64,000 nt of DNA from Polyangiaceae bacterium (GCA_016712345.1 JADJRH010000011.1:4774001-4838000); one strand, 5' to 3'; shown: positions 18,397-28,241, numbered from the stretch's first letter. The notes: a model not told the origin generated them from the sequence alone. Made by a program: numbers and translations.

Positions 18397-19467
18397 ATGA
18401 AAAAGTGGCTGGCTGCGGTGGTGATCATGGGTGGTCCATTGGCATTTGGATTTTTGGGTTGTGACGGCGGAGGGTCGCAGCCCACGTGCCCGCCAAGCTC
18501 GGCATCGGCGAGCGCTGTACAAGCAGCTCCACTTACCACTGGTCGGCCTCAATCACCACGTTATCACGCTGGAATTCACCCTGTGTCAACCGTGGGGATC
18601 CCATTGGACCTAGAAAGCGTGGACTATTTCGTTGGCTCCATCGACGACTTCAAAACGGATGTGACGCCGGATGGGACAGCCACACCGACGGCGGTGTTTT
18701 CAAGCGGCGAGAGACGAAAGCTCACAGTCGAATGGAACGGGAAGGAGAACGAGAAGGACAAAGATCCCTGCGCCAAAAGCGCTGACGGCAAAACGACATT
18801 CGATGTACCGCTCTACTCTGTAAAAGTAAAGATCGGCGGGACCACATTTGATTTGTGCGGAAATGAAATTTGGACCGCCTACGAAGACGCGGATTTGTCG
18901 CAGTGCGAGATAGACTCTAGGGCCCTTCTTTCGCAAAAGGCAATTGCGATCCCCGGCCGGTGGAACCGCACGTCGGGCAAATATGAAGAAAACTGCAACG
19001 GGAAAGGCTGCTTCACGCTCGCGTGCACCACGGGAGTTGCAGCCAAGTGTGCCCACTGGGGCTATGTACCGGGGCAGAAATATAACGAAAAAGACATGCT
19101 TCCCTATTACAAAGCCTGTGTCCATGCGGCTCGCGCTCACTACGCGGATGACGGAGTGGCCAATACGTGCACGTTTACCGTGGCAGACTTTTTCGACAAT
19201 GCCGGATTTCAAAAACGGGACCGCGATCCCAACACCTGGAACGTTGAAGCCGTATGGGATGAAAACGGCCTGGTGTGTTTTAATCGGCCTCGGTGGCAGG
19301 GATGCCGTGGTCCGATTGACAAGAAATGTGACTCCAAGCTGTTTAACAACGACGGCTTCACGGGCGACGCTTACAGCACCGCCTCCGTGATCGGGATCAC
19401 AAGCCTCACATCGACGAATACCGATAATGAATGTGTGAGCGATGCCAATTATTGCCCGTCCAAGTAA
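18397..19467 (+). CDS. ADYC-like lipoprotein
   Basis: ATG 18397 follows an ACGGAGGCAAC ribosome site. The signal sequence ends in FLGC, a lipobox. The C-terminal half has conserved-looking Cys and aromatic residues: KCAHWGYVPG, then YYKACVHAARAHYADDGVANTC and VADFFD. The spacing resembles the myxobacterial ADYC domain (a Cys-rich module of unknown function), although the exact ADYC tetrapeptide is replaced by AHYA. It converges with the glycosyltransferase gene, whose stop lies 22 bp away. Confidence 0.6.
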   Translation: MKKWLAAVVIMGGPLAFGFLGCDGGGSQPTCPPSSASASAVQAAPLTTGRPQSPRYHAGIHPVSTVGIPLDLESVDYFVGSIDDFKTDVTPDGTATPTAVFSSGERRKLTVEWNGKENEKDKDPCAKSADGKTTFDVPLYSVKVKIGGTTFDLCGNEIWTAYEDADLSQCEIDSRALLSQKAIAIPGRWNRTSGKYEENCNGKGCFTLACTTGVAAKCAHWGYVPGQKYNEKDMLPYYKACVHAARAHYADDGVANTCTFTVADFFDNAGFQKRDRDPNTWNVEAVWDENGLVCFNRPRWQGCRGPIDKKCDSKLFNNDGFTGDAYSTASVIGITSLTSTNTDNECVSDANYCPSK

Positions 19468-19489
19468 CGCTTCACGTTCAGCGATGGCT

Positions 19490-22400
19490 TCAATCGGCGT
19501 TGAGCAAAAAGCGCAATGTTGCCGCCGCGGGCTCCAGGGAAGGTGTGACGGCGCGGCCTTTTTCAAGGGTTAGCATAAACGGTGAAGGTTCATCGGGCGC
19601 TGTTGGGTAGGTTCCGTCAACCAGCGTGAGCGCTGTGCCGGCGTGAATGGCGTGAATTCGTGTGGTGGTTGGGCCGGGAGCATTGTACCAAATGCTCGTT
19701 GTTTGACCTCCCATCGAGTGCCAGTGAAGGCCCCGCGATTCAAGCGCGCGGAGAGCGGGGTGATGGGCCAAGAGCGCCAACAGAAGCGTGGGTAGATCAT
19801 TCTGCGAAAGAGGGAGATCGGCAAGAATCGTTTGAACTTGAACGGCGAGGTGTTGGGCCTTGTGGGGGTTTGAGCCGGCGGTCAAGAGCTTGGGTGAGAT
19901 CCATATCAAAGCAGGGATGAGCGCGCGCGAGGCCGGTGTTTTTAAGGCGTTTGGGAGATGTTGCCACAACGGCTTGTCGGGAATGGCGTGATCGGCGGCA
20001 ATGGAGACGATGGTTCGGTCAAGAAGGCCTCGCTCGGCCAGGGTAGAAAAAAAGTGTTCGAGCGCGTCATCGGCGTAAGCGAACGTGATGAGCCGATTCA
20101 GATCGTCGGCGTCGGCGCGCGGGTTTGCGCGGGCAAACGCCTCATCGACACGGGCGCGCACCTCCATGGGTAGATCGCCCGGAAGGGTGAAAGGATGGTG
20201 ATGGGAGAGCGTGAGCACCAGCGCGTAGGTGGACGTTTGAGAGGGCGTGGCCCCGGCGAGGGCTGTGTACACAGAGCGATCAGTGGCTCCCCACGCGCCT
20301 TGAGGAGTATCCGTTGGCAAGGTGCCGGCTGTCACCCACGGGGTGGAATGATGAGCCGAGAAAAACGCGCCGATTCGATCAAACGAAAGGGAGCCTCCGT
20401 ACGCATGGCCCACCGAAAAGCCGGCATCGCTGAGAACGTCGGGAAGGCATCGCATGGGGAGATTGGGTAGATCGCGCGGCAACGCGAGGCCAAACGGAAG
20501 TGTACCCAACCCACATTGCAGCGCCGCAAGGCCGTGGGGCGTGCGCACTCCCGCGGTCCACGTGTGGCGCGAAGCCAACACACCCGGCGTGAGGGCGTTG
20601 GCTTGGTTGTAAAGGGAGGCGAGGAATGGGGAGAGTTGAGGCGGCGCCGCCGGGTTGATAGAGGAAAGATCGTCGCCGCGCATCCCTTCCATGGCGACTT
20701 GAAAAACGTGAATGGGCCGGGGATCTTCAGCGAAAAGCTCGTGTGATAAACGGTCGAGATGAACGAGCAGTTCACGCGCGGCAAACGTTTTGGGAGCGGC
20801 TTGACTCACAACTTCGACCGATGGGAACGACCGGGCAAACGGATGAGACGGCGGCGAGTTGAGGATGGGTAGATGACGTTGAGAGGGTGCCGGCCAGCCA
20901 AGGAGCGCGGCCCCGCGAGCCACCGTTTCAGGTGAAGCCGAAACATGTTCGAGTTGAACGCTGGGCTCGCATGAGGTGCGAGCGCAGGTGTACGCTTCTG
21001 CAAACATTGTGGGCGAGACGAGGGCCAACGGGGTGCCGATTGGACCGGCGTTTCGCGTTTGAACCCCACTCCAGACGCTCGCCTGCGCGAGCGCCCCTGC
21101 CACCAGACCGACGCCCATACCACCCCAAAAAGCTGCGAAGCGAACTGGGCGGCGCGGTGAGGACATGACAGCGTTTGCCGCGCGGTCGCGAGGCCACGTG
21201 GCGAGGATCAGCGCGGCGAAGGGTAAGACAGCGAGCGTGGGTAGAACGTTGCGCTGAAGGGTGAACATGCCGAGCGAGTCGCGCATCATGTCGGGGCTGT
21301 TGTTCATGATATGAACGTCTACCCAAGTGGGGAAAATGCCGCGCGAGAGGCTTGATTCTGTGGTGGACACAACGAAGATCCACAACGCAACGGTCAGTAG
21401 AGCGAGAAGTGCACGCTTGACCCTGCGGCTCGGAAAATGGGTAAAAGACAACACCGCTGCCAGAACCGCGCACGGAAGGGTAAGCACCGTCAGGTCGTGA
21501 GCTAGACCCAAAAGGAGAGCGCTCGCTCGGGCAAGCGCCCCCGGTTCTGCGAAGCCGGACAATACCCAACGGCTTGGCACACAAGCGATGGCTGCAAGGC
21601 CGAGAACAACGAGACCACACCGCGCGCCGTAAAACGTGGCCTTTGCGACAGTAAGGGGCGTTGAACGGACGGATGGAACCGCCGTTGAAGCGCCTTCAGC
21701 CGACTGGGACTCAACAAAGGGCGCGTTGGATGGTTCTACCCTAAGCGGCTGGTGTTTTTCCACTGCGCGCCCGGCTGACTGACCGTACAGCCTACCCTTC
21801 CAGTCAACTCCTTTGCCGAGCACCACCCCAATGGTGCGGGCCACGAAAAGCGCAAAAAACACGAGACATGCGAGAGGCCAAAAAAGCCCATGAAGCAATT
21901 CATGCCGGGTCATTCGCCGAAAGGCGAATGCGCTTGTCAGAATGAGAAGGCAGGCGGCGAGTTGCGCGCGCGTGGCGTTGGCGTGGGGATTTGTAACGAT
22001 GAGGTAAGGTAAGGTTAGAAACGGCCCGACGAAGATGGCAAACAATACTGAGATACCTACCCATACTCCAATGGGCGCTTGAGCGATGTAGGGATGAATG
22101 GTTTTGCCCCACCCTTTCCAGATGCCGGCAAAACCCTGGTACATGCGCACGCGCAGATCAAAAAAAGCGGGCGCCAGCAACACCGGCATGCCCTGTTTTT
22201 TCATGGTTCTGGCAAGCTCTACATCTTCGACAATTTCTTTTTTGACGGCGGCATGTCCACCCGCGCGTGTGTACTCATTGCGGTTGACAAGGAGAAACTG
22301 ACCATTGGCAACCACCACGGGGGAACGGGGAGACCGAACGAGCCAAAGGGGTTGTCCAACGAAGAGAAAAAATCCAACAACGGGTTGAATGACCTTTTCC

Positions 22401-22915
22401 CAAAAGGTTAGATCGAGCAAGGCCGGCAAAAGGCTGAGGAGAGCGACACGGCGCTCGACGGCAAGGGCCCATGCACGCCGGAGGGCGTGGGGACCGAGGC
22501 GGACATCGGCGTCGATCATGGCAATCCACAGGGCGCTTGTTGCCAATACGCCGTTGTGGAGAGCCCAGCTTTTACCTTGCCACTCCGCCGGGCGGGGCGG
22601 ACACGAAAGCAGGCGCACTCGCGGATCTCTCGCAGCCACGTTGGACACAATTTCAGCGGTTTTGTCTGTGGACCCATCGTCAATAACAACAATGTCAAGG
22701 TTGGGTAGATCTTGGGCGGTGAGCGACGCCAAACACTCACCGATGTTCAGCTCTTCATCGCGGGCTGGGATTAATACGGCAAGGTGTTCACCCTGAATGG
22801 GTAGATCCGCAGGTGTTGACCCACGGGCGAGCGTGGGAGCCGACAAAAAGTCGACCCAGGTGTGCACCAACGTTGCGGCGGTCACCGCAAGCTGCACGAG
22901 ATAAACGGTTTCCAC
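19490..22915 (-). CDS. Glycosyltransferase family 2 / LTA-synthase-like sulfatase fusion
   Basis: GTG 22915 is preceded by GGGAG with good spacing and lies 16 nt after the radical SAM stop, so a start at 22981 inside that gene is unlikely. The 1141-residue protein has an N-terminal membrane-associated GT2 domain (LAVLIPARDEELNIGECLASL, DIVVIDDGSTDKT, MIDADV, EIVEDVELARTMKKQG) of the HpnB/CrtQ type, then a long set of transmembrane helices, then a periplasmic alkaline-phosphatase-superfamily domain like LTA synthase or OpgE-type phosphotransferases (HTWTAGVRTPHGLAALQCGLG, ADHAIPDKP). Glycolipid synthesis followed by headgroup transfer is inferred. The GT2 plus sulfatase fusion is unusual. Confidence 0.8.
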   Translation of the reverse strand: METVYLVQLAVTAATLVHTWVDFLSAPTLARGSTPADLPIQGEHLAVLIPARDEELNIGECLASLTAQDLPNLDIVVIDDGSTDKTAEIVSNVAARDPRVRLLSCPPRPAEWQGKSWALHNGVLATSALWIAMIDADVRLGPHALRRAWALAVERRVALLSLLPALLDLTFWEKVIQPVVGFFLFVGQPLWLVRSPRSPVVVANGQFLLVNRNEYTRAGGHAAVKKEIVEDVELARTMKKQGMPVLLAPAFFDLRVRMYQGFAGIWKGWGKTIHPYIAQAPIGVWVGISVLFAIFVGPFLTLPYLIVTNPHANATRAQLAACLLILTSAFAFRRMTRHELLHGLFWPLACLVFFALFVARTIGVVLGKGVDWKGRLYGQSAGRAVEKHQPLRVEPSNAPFVESQSAEGASTAVPSVRSTPLTVAKATFYGARCGLVVLGLAAIACVPSRWVLSGFAEPGALARASALLLGLAHDLTVLTLPCAVLAAVLSFTHFPSRRVKRALLALLTVALWIFVVSTTESSLSRGIFPTWVDVHIMNNSPDMMRDSLGMFTLQRNVLPTLAVLPFAALILATWPRDRAANAVMSSPRRPVRFAAFWGGMGVGLVAGALAQASVWSGVQTRNAGPIGTPLALVSPTMFAEAYTCARTSCEPSVQLEHVSASPETVARGAALLGWPAPSQRHLPILNSPPSHPFARSFPSVEVVSQAAPKTFAARELLVHLDRLSHELFAEDPRPIHVFQVAMEGMRGDDLSSINPAAPPQLSPFLASLYNQANALTPGVLASRHTWTAGVRTPHGLAALQCGLGTLPFGLALPRDLPNLPMRCLPDVLSDAGFSVGHAYGGSLSFDRIGAFFSAHHSTPWVTAGTLPTDTPQGAWGATDRSVYTALAGATPSQTSTYALVLTLSHHHPFTLPGDLPMEVRARVDEAFARANPRADADDLNRLITFAYADDALEHFFSTLAERGLLDRTIVSIAADHAIPDKPLWQHLPNALKTPASRALIPALIWISPKLLTAGSNPHKAQHLAVQVQTILADLPLSQNDLPTLLLALLAHHPALRALESRGLHWHSMGGQTTSIWYNAPGPTTTRIHAIHAGTALTLVDGTYPTAPDEPSPFMLTLEKGRAVTPSLEPAAATLRFLLNAD

Positions 22916-22931
22916 TGTCGAACTCCCGGAC

Positions 22932-24194
22932 TTATCCAGGGAAGGTTGGCCTGGGGCCGTCAGGCCGACGCAGGCGCTCAACGGGAATGACGCCCTCTGG
23001 AGCCGACTTTATATGGTGAGGTTTTGACTTTGGAGAAGCCTTGAAAGGCCATAACCAAGTGGGAGGAAATGGTAGGGAGGTAGCGTGCCCCATGGTTTCG
23101 TGAGTGCAGTCTGCGCAAACGGGGTGGGTGTTGACGAGAGCGCGCATTTCATCGGCCCGCGGGCTGTTCCACAGGGCGTCAAAATTCAGGTTGTAGTCGC
23201 GGAGCGCGCCGATCTGTCCAATGCCGGGTTGTTCAGGCAACACTTCACACACGTGAACGTTGCCAGTTGCGTCAATCAGGGCGCCGTTGATACCGGCCCA
23301 ACAATGAAAGGAGCGACTGCCGCTCAACCGCGTTTCAGTCACGTGGCGGGCCACCGCTTCTAGGTAGAGCGCGTCGGGCCGGAAGCGGCCTTGTGGGGAG
23401 GCTCGCATGGCTTGAAGTGCCGCTTGTTGCGCTTGTTGGTAAAGTGTCAGGTCGACCTTTTTGAGCGACTCACCCGCGCGGGGGTTTTGGCGAACCAAGA
23501 GTACACACTGCGAGGTGGGAGACAGTTCACGCGCGACCCATTGTTCAAACTCGGCGACGACGTGTTGATTGATGCTGTTGACGACAGTTGTGACAGTAAT
23601 GGAGAGATGGGGATTGTGGCGCTGAAGGCGCTTGACTTCGCGAAGCGTACGCACAGTGCGGTCAAACGAGCCGCGGCCGCGAATCAGGTCGTGAACTTCT
23701 TGAGGGCCGTCAAGGGAAAAGCCAATTCCAAACGGTTTGTATCGATCGGCGTTTAGAATAGCTTGTGTCTGGTCAACCACCGAGGCGGTGAGGTGACCGT
23801 TGGTGGTGGTGGCAGCGAGTGGAACACCGTGGTTTTTGCGGAGGAGAATGATGATCTCGCCCAGATCGGGGCGCATATAAGGTTCACCGCCGCAAAAGAG
23901 GCCAACGGTAAACTTGTTGAGCGAGCGACTCAGGGTGCGATACTCATCGAGCGACAGTTCTGTTTCAGGGGTGGACGTGGCGTAGTGATAAAAACAGTGT
24001 TGACATTTGAGCATGCACCTGGCTGTGACAAGAAATGAAATGGCCCACGGTGTGGAGCGATGGGTAGAGCGGAGGGTTGGAAATTGGTCGGCAGCGCGCT
24101 CGCGCAAGGCTGGGAGGAGGCCACCAAACACGGCAAATGTAGACCAAGAAGCGACGTGGGCTATTTTAGACAAGGAAGAAATAAGCGTACTCAT
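22932..24194 (-). CDS. Radical SAM/SPASM-domain protein
   Basis: ATG 24194 gives 420 residues; the longer open frame upstream has no radical-SAM character. The 4Fe-4S motif is CMLKCQHC (CxxxCxxC), followed by GLFCGGEPYMRP (GGE motif) and GFSLDGPQEVHDLIRG. A C-terminal SPASM/twitch-type Cys set is present (HCWAG, VHVCEV, PVCADCTHE), indicating at least one auxiliary cluster. The product and substrate are unknown; the adjacent glycosyltransferase-sulfatase, 16 nt downstream, suggests a lipid or glycolipid pathway. It is divergent from vgrG. Confidence 0.8.
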   Translation of the reverse strand: MSTLISSLSKIAHVASWSTFAVFGGLLPALRERAADQFPTLRSTHRSTPWAISFLVTARCMLKCQHCFYHYATSTPETELSLDEYRTLSRSLNKFTVGLFCGGEPYMRPDLGEIIILLRKNHGVPLAATTTNGHLTASVVDQTQAILNADRYKPFGIGFSLDGPQEVHDLIRGRGSFDRTVRTLREVKRLQRHNPHLSITVTTVVNSINQHVVAEFEQWVARELSPTSQCVLLVRQNPRAGESLKKVDLTLYQQAQQAALQAMRASPQGRFRPDALYLEAVARHVTETRLSGSRSFHCWAGINGALIDATGNVHVCEVLPEQPGIGQIGALRDYNLNFDALWNSPRADEMRALVNTHPVCADCTHETMGHATSLPFPPTWLWPFKASPKSKPHHIKSAPEGVIPVERLRRPDGPRPTFPG

Positions 24195-24339
24195 GGGCCA
24201 ATCGTAGCAGGGGCGTTTTGCAACGGTTGACCGATTGGTGATCTTTCTCTTTTGTCGGCCTTGAATATTTAAAGAGCGCACCCTACCTGCCCGGCCGGCG
24301 TTGTTTGCTCTGGTACCGGCGGGCGCCACAAGGAACCTC

Positions 24340-24852
24340 ATGGCCATTGTTGAGCTTTCTTTTGGATGTGGGGATGATTCTCTTTCGGTTCGCTCGTTCG
24401 CGATCGAAGAGGAGCTTTCTAAGTGTTTTGAAATTGCGTTGACGGCTCGTTCACCCAACCCCGACTTGGCGCTGAGTGAGTTCGTGGGAGAGCCGGCGCT
24501 CTTTCGAATGACGCACTCCATTGCCAACGCGGTTCCAAAAGTGCGCGTTTGGTCGGGAGTGGTGCGTGACATGGCTCAAGTGCGTGTGGAGCCCGATGGG
24601 TTGACAACGTACGAGTTAACCCTTGTTCCGGCGTTGTGGCTTTTAACGCAGCGCCGCAATCAAAGGCTCTTTCAGCACGTTGCCATTCCTGACATTGTTG
24701 AGCGAGTCCTTGCAGAGTGGAACATTGAACCGGTATGGAGAATTGCGCGAGATACCTATCCTCGGCTTGAACTGCGAACCCAGTATAACGAGTCGGATTA
24801 TCACTTTTTGAGTCGACTTCTCGAAGAGGCGGGGATCAGTTTCTACTTTTGA
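24340..24852 (+). CDS. vgrG: VgrG N-terminal part, ending at an in-frame TGA
   Basis: ATG 24340 has an AAGGA site 7 nt upstream. This part encodes the gp27-like base of a type VI spike: FEIALTARSPNPDL, VGEPALFRM, RVWSGVVRDMAQV, LTLVPALWLLTQRRNQRLFQ, and RTQYNESDYHFLSRLLEEAGISFYF. It stops at TGA 24850-24852, exactly where VgrG proteins continue with the ISYYFEH-type segment. The next bases, in the same frame, resume with DDPENGSKLVLADRP, so the two parts are one gene broken by a single stop codon. Either the gene is inactive, the stop is read through, or the base is an assembly error. Confidence 0.8.
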   Translation: MAIVELSFGCGDDSLSVRSFAIEEELSKCFEIALTARSPNPDLALSEFVGEPALFRMTHSIANAVPKVRVWSGVVRDMAQVRVEPDGLTTYELTLVPALWLLTQRRNQRLFQHVAIPDIVERVLAEWNIEPVWRIARDTYPRLELRTQYNESDYHFLSRLLEEAGISFYF

Positions 24853-24879
24853 GATGACCCTGAAAACGGCTCCAAACTT

Positions 24880-27435
24880 GTGTTGGCAGACAGGCCGCAG
24901 GCGGGTGATGAACGCGTGGGTGCGCCGCTTCAATTTTCAGATGCGGTAGACTCCGCGCAGGCGGGTGGATGGGAATTTGCCACCGAAGTTCGGGTGCGGC
25001 AGGAAGTTCGCCCCGGGCGCGTTACAACGCGGGACAGTGACTTTCGACGGCCGGATTACCTTCTCTTCGGTCAGTCAAACGTCGGACACGCGCTTGAAGA
25101 CAAATACGAGCAGTATGAGTACACCCCCGGCGAATCATTGATGGAAAGCGGCGGGCCTTCGGGCGCCGGGGGAGTCAACCTTGCCAGTCAGGTGGAGCGA
25201 ACGCTGGGGAAAGGGGCATCCATTCTACGCAGTGTGGCTCGCGTGGCTTCAATCGCGGCAGGACGTGACGTGGCCGCACCGTTTTTTGCGTCGAGCGGTT
25301 TTCTTCGCGGTGGAGCGTTTTTGGCCAACCTGATGGGTAGACAAGGTTCGGGCGCCGACACGCCGGTGGCCGATGATCGGGGTCGCGCGCGTTTTGAAGA
25401 TGCGCGCGCCGGTGATCAAGCGTTAATGCGGCTGGAAGCGCTTCGAACGGGGCAGTGGCAGGCAGATCTGAAAACGAACATTGTGGATGCCTCGCCCGGT
25501 CAGATCTTTAAGATGGTGGGCCACCCTCGGGTAGATCTGACGGGTACACCGCTGCTTGTAACACGTTTTTTGCTTCAGGGTGAAATTGGGAAAGAGTGGG
25601 TAGGTCGGGCCACGGTTGTGTCGGCCGAGGCGCCTTACAGACCCAAGCGAATCACTCCCAAACCCCGCATTTGGGGGACACAAAGCGCTGTGGTTGTGGG
25701 CCCTGAAAACGAGGAAATTTATACCGACGAGTTTGGGCGTGTTCGCGTTCAGTTTCGGTGGGATCGAGAAGGGAACTACAACGGTCTTAGTTCGATTTGG
25801 ATGCGGGTCACTCAAGGGTGGGCCGGCGGCGGATACGGTTTTTTTACTGTGCCGCGCATTGGACACGAAGTGCTTGTTGGGTTTTTGGACGGTGACCCCG
25901 ACTGCCCCATCATTACAGGAAGGGTACACAACGGAACGCAACAGGTGCCTTACCGTTTGCCGGACAACAAAACGGTAAGTACATTGCGTACACAATCAAC
26001 CCCCGGGTCTGAAGGGTATAACGAAATTGGGTTTGAAGACGCCGTGGGTCGGGAGCGCATTTATGTGCAGGCCGAGCGTGACCACACGCTGGTCGTTAAA
26101 AACGATGAACAGGCCGCAGTTGGTCACGATCGTGTACACATTGTTCAAAACGACGATGAACTTTCAGTGACGGGCAATCGGCTCCACCAGGTGCATCGCA
26201 ATGAAGAGCGGGTGATTGGGCTCGAAGAAACCGCTATCATTGGGTTAAACCGCACAAGCACTGTGGGCGTCCGCGATGAAACAGTGGTGGGTGAGCGATT
26301 TAGTGTTCGAATTGCTCCGGGCGTGACCAAAAACTTTGCCGATGTGCTTATTCCGCGGCTCGATTGGCCTGTTCAGGGCACGGCTGTGGGGCTTATCAGT
26401 CGACTCAACATCTTACCTTTTGGGTCGTCGCCTCAAGATCTACCACCTCCACCAACGCCGTTTCGAAACGCGGGACCAATGATGCTCGGGCTCAAGCCGG
26501 ATGTGGATGGTACAACCCCTTCCCTGGCGGCGGGGTCGGCCACGGAGCTGACGCTTCAAAAGGACAAGATCATCCTTTCTACAGGCAAATCGTCCATTGT
26601 TCTCGACGGTGGCAATGTGTCGATCTTTGCCGACGGGAACATTCGTTTGCACGCGGGGCAAAACATCAGTGTGGTTGGGACAGGCAAAACCAACCTGACA
26701 TCCGGTGTTTTGGAAATGCGGGTTAAGACCGAAACGTCGATTTTAACGCAAAACTTTAAGGCAATTGCGGATACGTCGGCCCATTTGGAAGCGCAAAATG
26801 GAGACTTGGTGCTTCAGGGTGGGCCCAACTTGCAGCTCAATCCCACCGAGACGGCGTCGTCGGAGAGCATTGATATTGGACCATACATCGCACCTGACAC
26901 CGGGGCTGTTTTGGTGGCCGACGCGGGTGGAGGTGGAAGCAACCTTGCGATGCAGCAGGCGGACCTGGCAAAGATCCGAGCGATCAATCAACAGTTGTGG
27001 GATGCGGGGCTGCGGGGACACAACTGGGTGGGCAACGTGGGAGGCGGCCCCAAGTGTGAAGACGTGGCCGGCGCTGTGTCGTTTGCGTTGCAACAAGTGC
27101 TTGGTTTTGCCGGCCTCCAGGGGGCTCCAAGCATTTATATTATGTCGTTTCAGGGCAATGACCGCAACATCATCAGCTTCTTGAGGGGTCAGGCTTCCCA
27201 CAGTTGGGTCATGGTAGAAATGCGGTGGCGCGACGGGACGCGGTACCAGCTTCACATTGACAATTGGCAAGGCGGTCAACCGGTATACTCCAATGCGCCG
27301 ATCATTGCCGATGGAACGGGCGGAGGAACACTTTTGTCACCGAGGGCTGCGGCAGAACATTCACGGTCGTATGCGTCGGACGGCGCGCTTGAATGGGCGC
27401 TGAGCGAAAACTGGCGGACGCGGCTTGGATATTGA
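24880..27435 (+). CDS. vgrG: VgrG C-terminal part with transglutaminase/papain-like effector domain
   Basis: This continues the vgrG frame after the TGA at 24850. It encodes the gp27 remainder, the gp5 OB-fold (IYTDEFGRVRVQFRWDREG, WMRVTQGWAGGGYGFFTVPRIGHEVLVGFLDGDPD), the beta-helical spike with repeated short VGHD/VGVR units, then a ~170-residue extension. In full-gene numbering from 24340 the extension has Cys906 (KCEDVAGA), His954 (SHSWVMVE) and Asp974/Asn975 (LHIDNW), the order of a transglutaminase-like or papain-fold cysteine enzyme. This is the layout of an evolved VgrG carrying an effector. A restart at GTG 24880 would lack the gp27 base. Confidence 0.8.
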   Translation: MLADRPQAGDERVGAPLQFSDAVDSAQAGGWEFATEVRVRQEVRPGRVTTRDSDFRRPDYLLFGQSNVGHALEDKYEQYEYTPGESLMESGGPSGAGGVNLASQVERTLGKGASILRSVARVASIAAGRDVAAPFFASSGFLRGGAFLANLMGRQGSGADTPVADDRGRARFEDARAGDQALMRLEALRTGQWQADLKTNIVDASPGQIFKMVGHPRVDLTGTPLLVTRFLLQGEIGKEWVGRATVVSAEAPYRPKRITPKPRIWGTQSAVVVGPENEEIYTDEFGRVRVQFRWDREGNYNGLSSIWMRVTQGWAGGGYGFFTVPRIGHEVLVGFLDGDPDCPIITGRVHNGTQQVPYRLPDNKTVSTLRTQSTPGSEGYNEIGFEDAVGRERIYVQAERDHTLVVKNDEQAAVGHDRVHIVQNDDELSVTGNRLHQVHRNEERVIGLEETAIIGLNRTSTVGVRDETVVGERFSVRIAPGVTKNFADVLIPRLDWPVQGTAVGLISRLNILPFGSSPQDLPPPPTPFRNAGPMMLGLKPDVDGTTPSLAAGSATELTLQKDKIILSTGKSSIVLDGGNVSIFADGNIRLHAGQNISVVGTGKTNLTSGVLEMRVKTETSILTQNFKAIADTSAHLEAQNGDLVLQGGPNLQLNPTETASSESIDIGPYIAPDTGAVLVADAGGGGSNLAMQQADLAKIRAINQQLWDAGLRGHNWVGNVGGGPKCEDVAGAVSFALQQVLGFAGLQGAPSIYIMSFQGNDRNIISFLRGQASHSWVMVEMRWRDGTRYQLHIDNWQGGQPVYSNAPIIADGTGGGTLLSPRAAAEHSRSYASDGALEWALSENWRTRLGY

Positions 27436-27452
27436 GCGGAGGTAAGATTGGT

Positions 27453-28241
27453 ATGGGACTCTACTACGCAAAAATTCGAGCGCATCAAGAGCCGGCTGGA
27501 ACCCCGTGGAGTGCCGGGGGTGAACGATTTCAGATCGGCAGTGTGATGCAGGGGCTCGGCGAAGGCGGCGACTTTCGGCACGGGATCAGCGGTCGGTTTC
27601 CAGAGGGAGCAAACCCGTTTATTCGGGCGTGGATCACGCAGATGCTCGACTATTCAGACGAGCAGTTGATTGAGATGCTTCGAAGCGAACTGCGCTCGTT
27701 TGGAGGGGGTGACAACGGCGATCGAATGGTGGATGTTTTTGCGGGTAGAACCGGAAACGACGGTAACCCGCTTGTGTGGCCCCCTTCGTCGAATTTGTCG
27801 CAATTGGTACTGCAATCAAACGGGCTTGGAACAGCGTTTGAAAACTGCAAGTTGCATATTTCGGTGACAGTTGAGGAGCAGCTTGACAAAGGGTATGTGG
27901 ACTACCGGGAGATGCGGAACATGATGCCGCGCGGTACCCTTCCCCTTCCCCATTGGGCAGCTCACAAAGAGTGGCTTGGAGCGGGAGGAAAGTTGCGCGG
28001 ACCGCTGGGTGGAACGCAGGGCGCTTACGCGTACATTCGCAACTTCAATGTCTTTAAAGATCGATGGAAGGTCGCCATGATCCTGGGTATAAACCTGTGT
28101 GACGACTTTGGGGTGAGCGACGACGACTGTTATTCTCCGGGGCTTTGTGCGTTTTGGATGTTGCAGCACCAGCGGGGTTACAAGCCTTTTAAAAACTATG
28201 TGTACTGCGAAATTGACTACAGCTTTATGACAACCGGTTGA
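27453..28241 (+). CDS. Hypothetical protein following the VgrG effector (possible immunity or partner)
   Basis: ATG 27453 has a GGAGG site and lies 17 bp after the vgrG stop. The 262-residue protein is not recognised. It has no signal peptide or transmembrane helix, several conserved-looking aromatic and Cys residues near the end (CAFWMLQHQRGYKPFKNYVYCEIDY), and Gly-rich loops. Because evolved-VgrG effectors are usually followed by a cognate immunity protein or a second effector, immunity or partner function is inferred from position only. Confidence 0.55.
   Translation: MGLYYAKIRAHQEPAGTPWSAGGERFQIGSVMQGLGEGGDFRHGISGRFPEGANPFIRAWITQMLDYSDEQLIEMLRSELRSFGGGDNGDRMVDVFAGRTGNDGNPLVWPPSSNLSQLVLQSNGLGTAFENCKLHISVTVEEQLDKGYVDYREMRNMMPRGTLPLPHWAAHKEWLGAGGKLRGPLGGTQGAYAYIRNFNVFKDRWKVAMILGINLCDDFGVSDDDCYSPGLCAFWMLQHQRGYKPFKNYVYCEIDYSFMTTG

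Noticed and set aside
24850..24852. Selenocysteine codon in vgrG
   Set aside because: The position is not catalytic in VgrG, no convincing hairpin was seen directly after the TGA, and no selenocysteine genes are in view.
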